64,000 nt of DNA from Xanthostigma xanthostigma (GCA_963575645.1 OY754470.1:23790501-23854500); one strand, 5' to 3'; shown: positions 33,218 to 45,291, counted from the stretch's first letter. Numbers and translations are program-made. The notes: generated from the sequence alone by a model not told the origin.

Positions 33218-34264
33218 GAAGTAGTTATAATTACTTGAATTTACTCAAAATATTTAGTATTTACACGTCCGTGTTGCTACTTGAAAACTCCTAAATGTGT
33301 GCCGCGTACGAAACCTGCATTAAAAGTTGCTAGGTCGTGCTGGTCTGCTGTGCAAAATTGTGAGGGTTGCAGGTTCGTGCTGTGCTGGTCCATGCTGGAT
33401 AAGTGTGCGCGGTCTTTAAATCGACTCTAAAAAGAAACTTGCACACCCCAACACTTTAATTCTTCTAGATACAAACTAAAGAAGAAGAAGACACTATATT
33501 TTAACTAAACTAGAGTACAAAGTTATAATAAAATCACAGTAAAATTAAATCAGAATACATTGTGTGCAAAAGTTTTCACATAAAAAGAAATAAAATATTA
33601 ACTACTGAACTATAATTTCTATTTAACTAACTGATTTTTTCTAACTTTCAGCAGAGTTGGCTTCCGAGGAATTAATTAATTTATAGATGTGCTTCCTTTA
33701 TGTAATTTAATTATTAAAATATTTTGATAATTTATATCTAAATTAAAATAGTAGTTTATATCATATAGTATGGGAGCCCGTAACACTAAAACCCTATATG
33801 AATCTCCGAACAGGCCATTTCATATAAAACAAACACTCGTATCCTGAGAGCGGGCATATTTTAAGGAATATGTCTATGAAGTCATGTGTCCATTAAAAAC
33901 AACTATAAAAATGGAAACATACCTACATGATTATTTTTTTTTTCAAAACAAAATAGGAAGAAGAACTTTTTAATTATTTAAAGTCTAACAAAAATATCAA
34001 GAAAACTGTATTTAAAAAAATTACTTAGTACTTACCGACCACAGAATAATTATGAAGTAGTGGGAGAATCTTGCTTAGAGGATATTTTTATAAGAACTGA
34101 TTCTGACTATATTGGCATAACGCTGTTGGCTTATTATTTTATTGCGACGAAAAACTGTCTCTAATTTTTTTCGAGAGTAGGTGTGTCTCGCAAGGGTTTT
34201 AATCTGGACGGCTGAAAGTTGCCCCGAAGACAAGACGTTCCGTAAAATAGAATAGAATATAATT
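33218..34264. other. No gene recognised
   Basis: AT-rich DNA with no supported feature. Confidence 0.4.
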
Positions 34265-34268
34265 AGAT

Positions 34269-34478
34269 TTATTTACCACATTGACAAAAAAAGTGTATGG
34301 CATGTCCAATGTTCATAAAAAAAACAATATAAAATTCTCTGCTTACCAAATCATTCTTTAACGTCCTTTTCAGGGTTTGCAGTGGCAAAGGTTTGATCTC
34401 AGCTGACAGATGGTTGTAAAGTTTAATGCAGTTGTAGAGCACACCTTTTTCAAAGGTAGTCGAAGATTGATCTGGCAA
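34269..34478 (-). pseudogene. Non-LTR retrotransposon RT C-terminal fragment
   Basis: Reads STTFEKGVLYNCIKLYN, then LSAEIK and KRTLKNDLVSREFY. The order (..KG..YN.IKLYN.L..EIK....FK..LK..L....FY) is that of the extreme C-terminus of Jockey/CR1-type reverse transcriptases. About 70 residues survive of a protein usually near 900-1000. The catalytic part is absent. Probably a 5'-truncated dead copy. Confidence 0.65.
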
Positions 34479-34484
34479 GCGAAA

Positions 34485-35235
34485 GAATTATTGTTTCCCC
34501 TGGTGTTATACTTATGTAACAATTGATGGTTACGGGGTATGTTTGACGCACCACCTACACATTACGCACTGCGCATGCGTGTAGAGTGCGCCTGTAGCTT
34601 TGAAAGAGAAAGTATAAACGTTTCTCCCACTCTTTCCTTCCAACAGACGGTTAAAATCGGAGAAAGGGAAGCGTTTCACTTTTCGTCTGATCTAAGCCAA
34701 TTTAACTCCTTTCACGCCTAAAAAAGTTTTACTTCAAAAATTAATAAACAGCACTGTCCGTTTGTTTAATATTAAGATCATTCTGTATATATGTATGTAT
34801 GTAGGCGCATACAAAGGAGGTCTTAGTACTTAATATAGTTAAGTTTTCTGATTTGACGTATACAGCCTGTTCACTAATTGAGTTATTGCCATCAGGGAGC
34901 TTTTTAATTGAATTTTTTATAATTAAGGAAACGGTATTTTACATTTTTCATAAAATTTTTAATTGTGTTTTCTCTTCACGTCATAATATGAGGGAAAGCA
35001 GACATTACAGAATCAGAAATTATATAAGGCTGCTACATCTTTCCTTGAGTTCAAAGGAAAGTGATTAAATTAGACTCTGCTAAAACGTTTCAAAAATAAA
35101 AACGTGCAACACATTTAGTAATACATATTATTTAGGTATGAAAGTCAGAAGTTCGTGATGTAAATTTTACCTCTAAAAAATTCGAACTAAGACATCAAAA
35201 TTGGGTTTATAATTTTTCTGATATCTATATTCGTT
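34485..35235. other. No gene recognised
   Basis: Two frames of 60-71 codons lack motifs. Confidence 0.4.
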
Positions 35236-35239
35236 AATA

Positions 35240-35408
35240 GGTTTGTTTCAAGCAGCCGCGAACGGTAACAGAACCGTACACAGGCTTGTTACTGCGCAAG
35301 ACTGTTTTGCGCAGTACCTATCGATTTTTGAGCTAGTGCGCAAGACAGTCTTGCGCAGTGACAAGACTGTGTACGGTTCTGTTACCGTTCGCGGCTGCTT
35401 GGAACAAA
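35240..35408. mobile_element. GC-rich foldback MITE
   Basis: Long near-perfect hairpin: CAAGCAGCCGCGAACGGTAA ... against TTACCGTTCGCGGCTGCTTG. Arms of about 75 bp also contain TGCGCAAGACTGT units. Frames across it are shadows of the palindrome. Confidence 0.75.
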
Positions 35409-35560
35409 TCTGATATAACAGAGATGAATTATTTGGTTTGAAGATACTAAATCTTACAAAAGCATTCACAAAATACAACGAAAACATTAACAACTGTTTT
35501 TGATGAATAAGTATATTGGTTGAGGTTTTATCACAATTTGGCACTGTAATTTTACCATTC

Positions 35561-36035
35561 TAACACCACAAGTAGGGAGTGATACTAATTTTGGTCAAAA
35601 TTCACTTTTCAAAATTTTACAATATTTTTCGTTTAAAGTCCCCTGAATTTAAAAACATTTTTGGAAAAAAGTCTGTGCGTCTGCCAGTCTGTCTGTGAAC
35701 ACGATACAGGTCAAACGGATGAGTGGATTGAAACAAAACTTTGGGAGGATGTTTGATATGCAAATCAGCGCGTGTGCAGAAGAGCTATATGCTATAATGT
35801 TGTTTTTTTATATATAATAATGGTATACTATTCATAGCGGTTTATTGTGCTATCTATTTTACAAGAAAGTTTTGTAAAAAAATGTTTTTTCTAAATTTTA
35901 TATTTTTGGAAATATTTTGAAAACAAAAAATCTGTTTTTCTTTTGTTCTGTAGATTTGTCAGTTATGTAGTTGACGTAATGACATGTTACGTAGGTAACC
36001 ATGAAAACAAATAGCAAATATAATGTTTATTTTAA
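35561..36035 (+). repeat. Interspersed repeat F, longest sense copy
   Basis: Begins CACAAGTAGGGAGTGATAC, includes GTCTGTGAACACGATACAGG, TTTGGGAGGATGTTTGATA and ends near GAAAACAAATAGCAAATA. It matches 43948-44706 in reverse. The AGTCTGTCTGTGAAC phrase is LINE-tail-like, but no RT is present. Confidence 0.65.
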
Positions 36036-37338
36036 GAAAGTACCCTCGGTACGCAGTAAGTCAAAGAATTTCAGTCTTCTGCTTGAGTAACGTAGTATAT
36101 AATTTGGCAACACCGCACTCCTTGCTGTAGTGTACGCAGCATAGAATAGTTAGCACGCGGTGTCCGTATATATTCGTCAAATTGACATTAATTTATGAAA
36201 ATGAGCGAATAAAGATATTATTGGAAGGGAAGAAAAGTTTCTAAAAAATTGTACGATAACATTTAGCATTTACTCAATTTACGTATGTTCTAACGTTATC
36301 GAAATTGCTGCAGTTTCGTAACTTACCTTTGAATTAAGCGCCATAACCTATAATATTGCGGTGTTGCCATGTTTATGAATTGCTAAAAAATCTCGGCTTT
36401 GTTTTAGATATTTCTATTAACATAAGCAAGCTTCATACGTTTTGGAAAAAGAAAAATGTTCATAGAATATTCGTTTATATTTCCTCAAAATTTTATCAAA
36501 ATCTGTTTGTCAATTCCAACGTAATAAATGATGGAGTGCGTCAAAATCACAGATTCCCATAAGAATCCATGTTATGTGCAGCAGCGAAATAAAATTATCA
36601 ATATCTTTTTTCAAAGTCAACCAAAGTTGAAAAGGTTTCGACATATTTGCAAATTTCGTAATTTTCTGTTTGTTAATGATTAATTGTTAGTAACACTTTA
36701 CACAAATTATGTACAAATCATCAGGTTTATTTATAATTTTTGTTGTTGATAGAAAATTGATATAGATATTTTAAACGTCGCGTCACGTTTGTTCGGACTC
36801 CCGCCCCCCTTCTCGACACATACCATCACGTATGTCTGCCTCCCTTTTTTTGCATACGACCCCTAAACAAACTTAGATTCGACGTTTGTAGGCCTTTACC
36901 AGCGCCAATGTTTACAGACAGTACCTTTTCTCTAGCCAGTGTTGTTGCCTTCGAGTTATAGAGTTCTTAATTTAATAATCATATTTTTTGTGAGCAATTT
37001 CGCCACGGTGCAGCCCCGTTTATTACGTAGAGAACTTTTTGATAATTTACAACTTGTTCTTGGCCTAATATACTATATTCAGCAGCTTACGGTCTTAGCA
37101 TTAAACCCGTTTACATCTTTTCTCAAATTATTTACTCTCGACAGATGTTTTACATCAATTATTAAAGGCCGGCTCACACAAAATTTATTAATAACACGAC
37201 GAATTTTAATCTCGCTCAGATTCACTCCTTTAAAATGACTGAAATAAATTATGAAATCACTCTGAATATTACTCCTAAAGTCTATTAAGAAAAATCACAG
37301 GGTAAAGTAACTTTTGGTAAATATTTTATTTATTTACT
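36036..37338. other. No gene recognised
   Basis: The 99-codon frame at 36939-37238 has no recognisable domain and typical intergenic composition, so I do not call it a gene. Confidence 0.4.
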
Positions 37339-37600
37339 AGCTGTACCCGGCCACGCATAGCAGTGGCTCAGTCTGGTTTGCGTGTGTTGTTGTTTCGTTT
37401 AACAGATGGTGCTCCCGTTGCCGTATAGCGTATATTGCTTTTACGTCCAACAGATAGCGCTGTAGTCAACAGATGGCGCTCCCGTTGGCGTAAAATATTT
37501 AGTACAAAGTGCGTCGCTTTAGCTTTCAACAGATGGCGTTGTTTTGTAAAAAAGCATGTTTTCACCTGTCACAGGTGTGACATCTATATAATAGTTATAT
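37339..37600 (+). repeat. RTE-like/SINE repeat with CAACAGATGGCGCT units
   Basis: Head CTAGCTGTACCCGGCCACGC, then four copies of AACAGAT(G/A)G(T/C)GCT-like units at about 37399, 37449, 37469 and 37529. It ends in ATCTATATAATAGTTATATA. Belongs to the same broad class as the CTAGCGG repeats. Confidence 0.6.
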
Positions 37601-37784
37601 AAAAACACGCACGTATTCGTATGCAACGTTATGTCAAAATTGCACAGAAATCGTAGCTGAACTTTCGGAGGTATGAGATTTTGAACAAACTGAATTTACA
37701 TTTTTATTTATACAAATTTTCTATTAAACCTCAATGGGATTACTGATGCCATGGACACGCAATACAAAGAAAAGCATTTCTGTG

Positions 37785-37890
37785 AAATTCTGGCACCGTA
37801 TTAATAAATAAAGCAATACTGATGTTTAAAATATATTGTTTCGACACTTTTTGTATCATCTTCAAAACATTAAATGAGGTTGGTATTTTG
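37785..37890 (-). mobile_element. Possible degenerate hammerhead-bearing element
   Basis: On the minus strand TTGAAGA, a 5-bp stem GATAC/GTGTC around AAAAA, then GAAAC, with TTTATTTATTAAT downstream as in other Penelope-like ends here. The first core base is wrong and no target duplication was found. Confidence 0.3.
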
Positions 37891-38635
37891 CCAGTATTTT
37901 GTTGATAGTTTAGCAAAAAAAAATAGATTTGATATAAAATTATTGTGGTTTATAAACAGAGTATAAAAGTTGGCACAGCCTTTTACAATATTTGTCTTTT
38001 ACATATTTTATACCATTTATTTTCTTGGCTTCATTTCATTAGATGCTCTCAAAGCAAATGCATTTGTTAATAATTTATGAAAATTACATTTTTAATCTTT
38101 GCAAAGGTTGGAATTAATATTATATTTATATCAATCATCAAAGTAATAAAGTAATACTTTTCAGTTTGACAAATTATTTGCGCACTAATATGAAATAAAA
38201 ATTTACTTTAAAAAAAATGCTTATTAAAAACAGTTATTTTAAGCTTCAAAGCCTGAAATTAATGTCTAAAAGATAGGTGTAAAAAACAGTAAAATATGTT
38301 ATAAGTTTCTTCGTGATTCAGTATGGTATTCGCAATTAAAAGCAAAGTTGGTGACATCTGATGTTCGAATCAAAAATCATCCTATGTGGGGTCTACAATG
38401 GAAGAGTAAAATGGCTATCCCCGTTATACCATTCTCTGCTATACTGTTACCTCTAATAATTGTTAAAAAAATCTGTAAAATGGTATTGTTCAGTTCCTAA
38501 TTGCTAGGAAAGTTATCGAAAAAAATTTCACCTTCTTGTGATACGATTGATTAGACTCAACGACATGTACATACGGAGAGCTAGTATACTACTGCAGCGC
38601 AGAGAAGAAGTGAATATCACTGTCAAATGCTAGAA
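37891..38635. other. No gene recognised
   Basis: AT-rich DNA with no supported feature. Confidence 0.4.
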
Positions 38636-38639
38636 GTGT

Positions 38640-39510
38640 TCACTGAATCTATGTCATTCATGTCCATATTCACCAAACACTATTAAAGATAGAAGCTACT
38701 AACCTTGGAACAAATTTATTCGTTGGATTAAAATTTACTTTCAATTCACCAAGCAAAATATCAGGTAAAAAAGTTAGTTAAAGAATAAATATACACTGCA
38801 CTATACTTCTTGCTCTTTTTGTTGAACATTTTGATGTTCACCCAAAAATCCAACCGATGGCGTTAGTGTGAACGTCGAAAAAAATGTTTCACAAATAATA
38901 ATGTTTTACCCCAGGCCTGGGCACGTGCCGGATCTGGCCCGTAGCGCAATTTTATCCGGCCCGCGAAGCATTTTAGAAAAATAGTAAAATGCGGAAATAG
39001 AATGTGGGGACTTTTTTTTTGCTCTTCAAATGCGGAAATAGAATGTGAAGACCTTTTTTTTTTTAGTTTTGCAAATTTTTGGACCGCGGTGAAATTTTCA
39101 TCAGCCATACGGCCCGCGGTCAAATTTTCATCAACTATGTGGCCCGCCGATCAAAAGATTTGCCCGCCCCTGTTTTACCCTAACCCAATTGCACACAAAA
39201 CTTCCACTAGCTTTAATGTTTTACAACTATACTCTTCACAAAAAGTTAATAAACAACACACAAATAAATTCACAAGAGCAAACTGTAGATAATATAATTC
39301 TCCACGTTTATAGGTTAGGTATTATGATCAGGAGATTAAATATTTATACAATGTAAGTACGACGAAAGAGATTTATACCTGCAGTAAACATAATTATGTT
39401 AGTGAATTAAATTATTGCTATTGATTCGGAGAAATAGCTACCTACCTGAAGAACAAATGAACCGAATAAATAACTGCTTACGTTCGGTGAATATATGACC
39501 ATCAGTGAAC
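38640..39510 (-). mobile_element. TIR element family G, copy 2
   Basis: Reverse orientation relative to copy 1. Outer ends pair as TGTTCACTGA..ATGTCCATATTCACC and GGTGAATATATGACCATCAGTGAACA. Internal phrases such as AACAAATTTATTCG and CCACGTTTATAGGTTA match the other copies. Interrupted by a 261-bp SPIN-type hAT. Confidence 0.7.
38912..39172. mobile_element. SPIN-type non-autonomous hAT
   Basis: Ends CAGGCCTGGGCACGTGCCGG and, inverted, CAGGGGCGGGCAAATCTT. Exact 8-bp duplication TTTTACCC at 38904-38911 and 39173-39180. The repeated GGCCCGCGG..AAATTTTCATCA phrases are those of the SPIN/space-invader group, known for wide horizontal spread among animals. Non-coding. Confidence 0.88.
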
Positions 39511-40985
39511 ATCTTTGAATGATACACCACACTCGTCTTATGACAGTAGTGACTAGTGTTGCTGTGTACATATTGTAGTTTGTTGTCAACACATAAACAT
39601 GACGTATGTATGTGATTCATAATTTATCTAATCTACCCTCATTCCTAGCCGTGTTCAGTACCTCTGAGTGACCCTGCAGAACACCCATTTAAAATGTTCA
39701 CGCGCCGCCACTGGTGTATAATACCATAAATACTGCGTATATACAAGTACACTAATTATATAATTAAACAAAACAATTCAAATATGAAATAAAACTACGC
39801 GTTATATAAAAATAACAGCTGAGTATGTTTTAAAACAAAATGGAAGAGAACGCGGTAATACAAACACAGTTAAAGTGCTAAGCGCTCCATTTACGTTAAG
39901 TTTTATTTAGCTGAGAACCGCTGGGAGCCTCTTAGCGAAATTAACAAATATATCAACATTTGACTGACACATGACAACTGGCTTATGCCTGTATATAATA
40001 GAACCATAGCCCGACTTATCTTTCCTTCTGTCCTTCGTAACTTCACGTGCACACCGAGTGTCCTTAATAAAAAGGAACATTTTTGTAGTTGCAATGTTTG
40101 GAAAACTTTCCCAATCGGATTAACGAAGTTTCAGTTAAAAAAGACATTTTGAATCCAAACGACAGTAATTTGCAATTTCGTTTTGTTGTGGGTTTTTACG
40201 GTTTTTTTATCTGTAAGTATTGCATGATACTTAGGATTGTTTCTATCTGAGCGTACAGTTATTATCATTATTAAAGGGTTTGTCTAAAATACTTTTTCAG
40301 CCAACAAAATTAGAAAAATTTATTTTCGGAAATTCAGGCCTTTGATGTTTATCCAATATCCTTTAATTGTCAATATTGCAACTTTAAAATGTGATATTGA
40401 CACTTTGTAAGTAGTCATTTTCAAGTTTAAGATATGTACCTACTATAAGTAACAATTATTTATTTTGTGCTACATATACTTTTTGATGATTTTTTTTTAA
40501 TTTATTTTATTCAACTAAGACTGCGGAACTTAACATTATCGAATGAAAACAAAGAAAAATCGCATATAAAAAAAGTTAAATAATGTTGAAAATATTTTTT
40601 TTCTGAACTGACTGAAGAAGTATTTTAGATAAACCGTTTAAGATGCTATCAAAGTTTTCAACAAATTGTCTCAAATTTTGTCAAATAATTGAAAATCTAC
40701 GCAATGATCCAATGTAGAGCTACATATTATATAATTGTTAAAGTACTTAAAAAATTTTTGGAACACACGTAATACTTCAAGAAAATGATGATTGCATATC
40801 ATTTGCTTGTCCCAGTCAATAGTTACAGATAGTTCCGTACAGCGCGCGTGCTCCCACAAGCCTATTGCAATCTGAGCATGCGATCGACGCTGGTCACTTT
40901 GTGACCTTAGTAAACCTGCTCGTTCGAATTTCATGTGAAAAATACATGTTACACACGTTTCCTTCGTAAAATTTTACGTTGTTTC
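39511..40985. other. No gene recognised
   Basis: No supported feature. A GCGCCGCCACTGG end near 39700 hints at a transposon terminus without a partner. Confidence 0.4.
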
Positions 40986-41954
40986 CAATGCCGCTATTCT
41001 TATTTTTCTAAAAATGAGTCGGGAAGGAGATATTGTAAAAAACTGTTTTTGGGCGCCATTTTTTCAATATGGCGGCGCGAGCGGCAAAGATACGGGGTGA
41101 CAAAGTAGAAATTCGGAAAGAGCACATCAAAATCTATAAAATTACTAATTTTCAAAACTCCCGGAGTACTTTCCAGGTAAAACTACCAAATAAATGTACT
41201 AAATAGCTTCCTCTTTTTTTATAAATCTGATTTATTTTGAAATTGATGCGTAGGTATATTTATTTGTGTCTAAATTACATGGATATCAATCGTAATACTC
41301 GTTCCATGGTATGAAAATGTTTTTAGTGAAAATTGTCAAACAACAAGGTGTCTGAATGGTGCAATCAAATTAAACCTCTCTGTATAGGTAACTGTATACA
41401 AACAGACAGACTATTTACATATGTGTGTATATATAATATTCTCGATGCATTATTCATCAACAGATATTTGCCTAATTCTGAAGCAAAGGATGTATACATT
41501 ATAATAATAATTAAAAACTAAATACCTACTTAAATATCAATAATTTTGTCGAGGGGTGCGACAGACTTAACTAAAAAATAATTAAGCATAAAAAATATTA
41601 ATTTCAAGTCGAGAAAATACATTCACAAAATTAGAATACACACATTTATACAACAATAACAAATTTTACGGCTTGCACGTCTCTGTTTTAAAACAGTTTA
41701 CTGTCGAAGGCTATTTTATCAACGTAAGTCGTAGATAAAATTATCAACAGATCGTCTTCGGCACGGTTAATGCTAGGTTTGTGTAATTTAGAAAACAAAT
41801 GATTGCATTGAACTGTTAAAATTATACAAATTTTATATACATAATAAAATATGCCATTAGTGTAAAGCAAGTGAAGTAAAATATTAATTAATTGTAAATT
41901 CAAACTAGATGTAACATTATGTTAAATACGAGCCCTAGCGAGTTTTAACAGTAA
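40986..41954. other. No gene; GGCGCCATTTTTTCAATATGG palindrome-like motif near 41052
   Basis: The motif around 41050-41080 is partly self-complementary (GCGCC .. GGCGGCGC). Otherwise featureless AT-rich DNA. Confidence 0.35.
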
Positions 41955-41970
41955 TAATAATAATAATGTT

Positions 41971-42122
41971 AAAGGAGATTTGTTTGGTGGAGGAACAATT
42001 TAATAGAAATAAGCTTTATCAAAGTATCGCTTTTGGCCAACGATACTTTGGTTAAGCTTATTTCTATTGTTCCTCAACCAAATATATCTCCTTTAATACA
42101 TATTTTGAAACAAAACTTGTAC
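41971..42122. mobile_element. Ribozyme-less P3 palindrome
   Basis: 152 bp flanked by 16-bp direct repeats with one mismatch (41955-41970, 42123-42138; TAATAATAATA..TGTT). Arms AAAGGAGATTTGTTTGG ... AAAGTATCG and inverse match 27923-28349, but the whole centre with both hammerhead-like cores is missing, leaving TTTTGGCCAACGAT. Confidence 0.75.
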
Positions 42123-42351
42123 TAATAATAATAGTGTTCATTTTATGATACCAGCCAAGCATAAAAAAATTTAAAAAGTCTAGATATATCGTTAACATAT
42201 AAAAATTCAAAAACAGATACACAAAAAATTCAAAAATTCGACTGTGCTATAAAATGTATTAGTCAGTAAATATTTTTTTAAATTTTTGTTTCAAGAGTCG
42301 TAATACCATTACGCACGAGATACTATACCATATGGTATTTTTGCACGTATC

Positions 42352-42785
42352 TATACTAAAGCTGAAGAGTTTGTTTGTTTACTAATCTCAGGAGCTAGTG
42401 GTTCAAAATGAAAAAAATGTTTTTTGTTACATAGCCCATTCATCGAGGAAGGCTATAGGCTATATAATATCACGCTACCACCAATAGGGGCGGAGCATCA
42501 ACAAAAGATAAATAATAATAAATAAAGATAAATATACAAATCTTTGATTAACGTCAATATATCGTCTGAGAAAAATTGGTCGACAATTTTATTTACTTGA
42601 AAAGATAAATATAACTCAAAATTTGTCCGCCTGACAAAAACTTTTGAACGGTAACTCCGATCATCATGTAATTTGGACACAATATTCATATCGTTAAACT
42701 AAGATGAATGTGCGTACCTACTCATGTCCCTCCCTTCCCCATTCGTTTTTTTGCACTCGGGTGAAACCGGGCGAAATCGCTAGTC
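42352..42785 (-). repeat. RTE-like/SINE repeat A, reverse copy with insertion
   Basis: Reverse of 20479-20805: ends CCCGGTTTCACCCGAGTGC (minus strand) at the right, ATAGTATAGATACG-type tail at the left. It contains a 67-bp Penelope-like micro-insertion at 42537-42603. Confidence 0.7.
42537..42603 (+). mobile_element. 67-bp Penelope-like micro-insertion
   Basis: Flanked by exact 10-bp direct repeats GATAAATATA (42527-42536 and 42604-42613). It consists of the inverted family tail (CAAATCTTTGATTAACGT) joined directly to the family 3' terminus (GAGAAAAATTGGTCGACAAT ... TTTACTTGAA). It thus has the same outer ends as the 2980-bp element at 10788 with nothing between. Confidence 0.8.
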
Positions 42786-42979
42786 TCCTATAAAAAAGCT
42801 GCTTTTTACGTCATTTTCGACAGTTTACTTTTGAGCAAACGACACTTCTAGAATTTGTATAGCGGGACCAGTTTTCTTTTACTTTACAGCACTAGTGTAA
42901 TAATGGGTCACTTGACACGCCTGCAAACATGCAAATAAACCAGCTCTTTTATACAGAGTAGTGCAAAATATAGTTTGTA

Positions 42980-43415
42980 GGGTGACCGGTAATGAAGGTG
43001 TTCCTCTCGGGAGAAATGACTAATGACTAATTTGGAATGATTTAACCTCTATCACTTGGGAGTCGAAAAAGCGTCATTTTCGAGAAAATTTACTTCGATT
43101 TTTTTTACGAAAATTCAAGTTTTGGGAGTCAAAAATTAAAAAAAAATATATTCTCACTTTTTGGCCTGAATTTATCCATGATCTGATAGCTTATTAATTG
43201 GCCAACCTTCCTAAAGCTAAAAATCATGAATTTTACTGTTATAGATTTGATGTGTGTTAGAACTTACAATAAATGAAAAAAATAAAATAAAAATTGTTCA
43301 CATAAGTGTCATTATCATAAAGACGCATTTCCGACACCCAAGTGATAAGGTTAAATCATTTCAAATTAGTCATAGTTTCTTTCCCGAGAGGAATACGAGC
43401 AATTACCGGTCACCC
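42980..43415. mobile_element. Foldback MITE with GGGTGACCGGTAAT ends
   Basis: Left GGGTGACCGGTAATG and right ATTACCGGTCACCC are inverted, with arms of about 95 bp that also pair TTAACCTCTATCACTTGGG. TA on both sides (42978-42979, 43416-43417). The loop is about 240 bp, non-coding. Tc1/mariner-type duplication, family unknown. Confidence 0.82.
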
Positions 43416-43994
43416 TATATAGATACTTAATTGTGACTCAGCTCATTCGTTCACAAAACAAACAGGTAACTGTTCGCTACCTTGTATGAGCGGCACACCA
43501 GATATACCCTATATATCGTTAAATATATACATTAAAGGCTGCAAAATATATATTGCACTACTCCAAAATCCGAACCCCATCCATTGTTATGGTAATTACA
43601 ATAATAATATGCACAATACCGTCACAACTAACACCATTGCCTTGTACCGACCGACGCCGGGCGTCGTGACGCTACACTGTCAGAGTATGACGTGACGATA
43701 TTGCCAACATTAATGATATACCCATGACTGAACAATATGTATGCGCTCTATTAAATGCCGAATTCAGACTTCTAAGCAACTAATCTGGATTACTTGATAC
43801 AAATGATTATTTTATTGATTATTTTATCAAAAAAAATTCCAGCCAATTGGGTGACGGGGCCACTTCAAAATTTGATATAGTATACTAAAAAAAATAAAAT
43901 TTCTGATATCGCGTGAGGTGGTGCAAGTAATTGCTAGTACTTATTCAATATGATATTTGCTATTCGTTATCATGGTTTCTTACATAATATATTC

Positions 43995-44024
43995 TACGTC
44001 ATGTAATAATTATTACATGACGTA
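43995..44024. repeat. Perfect 30-bp palindrome
   Basis: TACGTCATGTAATAA followed exactly by its reverse complement, no loop. The half contains the CRE-like TACGTCA. The sense copy of repeat F has only GACGTAATGACATGTTACG here. Confidence 0.8.
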
Positions 44025-44030
44025 AAATAT

Positions 44031-44086
44031 AACTAATTAAACATGCTTTAATTAATTATAATTAATTAAAGCATGTTTAATTAGTT
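44031..44086. repeat. Perfect 56-bp palindrome
   Basis: 28-bp half AACTAATTAAACATGC ... followed directly by its exact reverse complement with no spacer. Such spacer-free palindromes are unstable in replication, so it is likely young. Confidence 0.85.
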
Positions 44087-44236
44087 TATTTCTGACAGAT
44101 TTACAAAACAAAAGAACAGATGATTTTTTTTTATTTTCAAATTATTTCCGAAACTATAAGTTTAGAAAAAAAATTCTGAAAACTTTCTTGAAAAAATAAG
44201 TAGAATAATAAATCGTTATGAAAAGTATACCATTAA

Positions 44237-44366
44237 AATGTCCACATCATCTCTTTTTTTCTTAATGGTTCCTTCAGCACAGGTTTTCCTTAGGAGAAAC
44301 CTATATACTTTCATTTATGTGTATTTTGTTTGTTTATAAATAACTGTATTTTCATGGAAGTAATAA

Positions 44367-44418
<52 letters not shown>
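44237..44418 (+). mobile_element. LINE-like 3' end with (TTA)n tail
   Basis: About 130 bp ending GGAAGTAATAAATTA followed by about 48 bp of TTA repeats. It is inserted in repeat F, which resumes at TATAAAACAACACCG. A truncated non-LTR insertion is the simplest reading. Confidence 0.5.
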
Positions 44419-44419
<1 letters not shown>

Positions 44420-45202
44420 AAACAACACCGTTATAGCATAATATAGATGTCTCTTCTTCCCATGCACAGATTTTCCCCAAAAACAATAGGGCTCTTCATA
44501 TTTACATACCAAACATCCTCCCAAAATTTGGTTTCAATCCACTCATCCGCTTGACCTGCATCGTGCTCACAGACAAACAGACGCACAGATCTTTTCCTAA
44601 AATATGTTTTTTGGATTCGGGTGACCTCAAAACGAAAAGATATTGTAAAGTTTTGAAAAGAAATTTTTGACCTAAACTAGTACCACTCCCCACTTGTGGG
44701 TTGGAATGTCAAAATAAACGGTGCAGCTCATTTTAAAACTTAATAATCTCGAAAAAATTGCGCTGAACATCTGTTTCAATTATTATAAAAATCTAAGATG
44801 GTACCATCCTAACTTGTTTTGACATGCAAGGGCTGTGCAGAAACTAAATAAAATAGACCATTTATTTAAGTGTTTTGACAAGAATGAGAATCAATTGATT
44901 GTAATTTATGATTACTATTTTGTAAAAAACATTCGTTCAGTTCAGAATATGAAAACTAAAGAAAAATTGTGGTAAAAATTCCTGATTTTTTTAATTTACT
45001 ATTTATAATTAACTAGCGGCTCGGGCGGCTTACTCCAATTTATGACTGCTACCGTTTTTTCGTCCACTTACGTTGCAAAATTGATATCCACGAAAAGCGC
45101 TTGACATTAAAATGGATGGAAGATTAAAAGGATGAATCCTGGTGGCATAGGATCGATTAACTAAGCTAATACTGGAGGTTTTATTATTGCATTTTATTGT
45201 CT

Positions 45203-45233
45203 GACGTTTCGGCATTCTTTATGCCATCTTCGG
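45203..45233 (-). ncRNA. Hammerhead-ribozyme-like core (P2, left arm)
   Basis: Minus strand: CCGAAGA, a 5-bp stem GGCAT/ATGCC around AAAGA, GAAAC, GUC. Stem I partners AATTC..GCATTGATTCT and AGACAATAAAATGC fit as at 17431. Confidence 0.55.
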
Positions 45234-45291
45234 AGAATCAATGCTGTCTGTTTTCTCAGTATTGTTATGTATAAAATAAATTAAAATAAAA

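Larger units (their letters stand above)
43948..44706 (-). repeat. Interspersed repeat F, reverse copy
   Basis: Matches 35561-36035 in reverse (AAACATCCTCCCAAAATTTG, CTCACAGACAAACAGACGC, ACTCCCCACTTGTG). It has gained two perfect palindromes near its left end and a LINE-like tail with a (TTA)n array in the middle. Confidence 0.65.

Noticed and set aside
36939..37238. 99-codon hydrophobic frame
   Set aside because: No motif, and its composition (Leu/Phe/Ile-rich) is what AT-rich DNA gives by chance.
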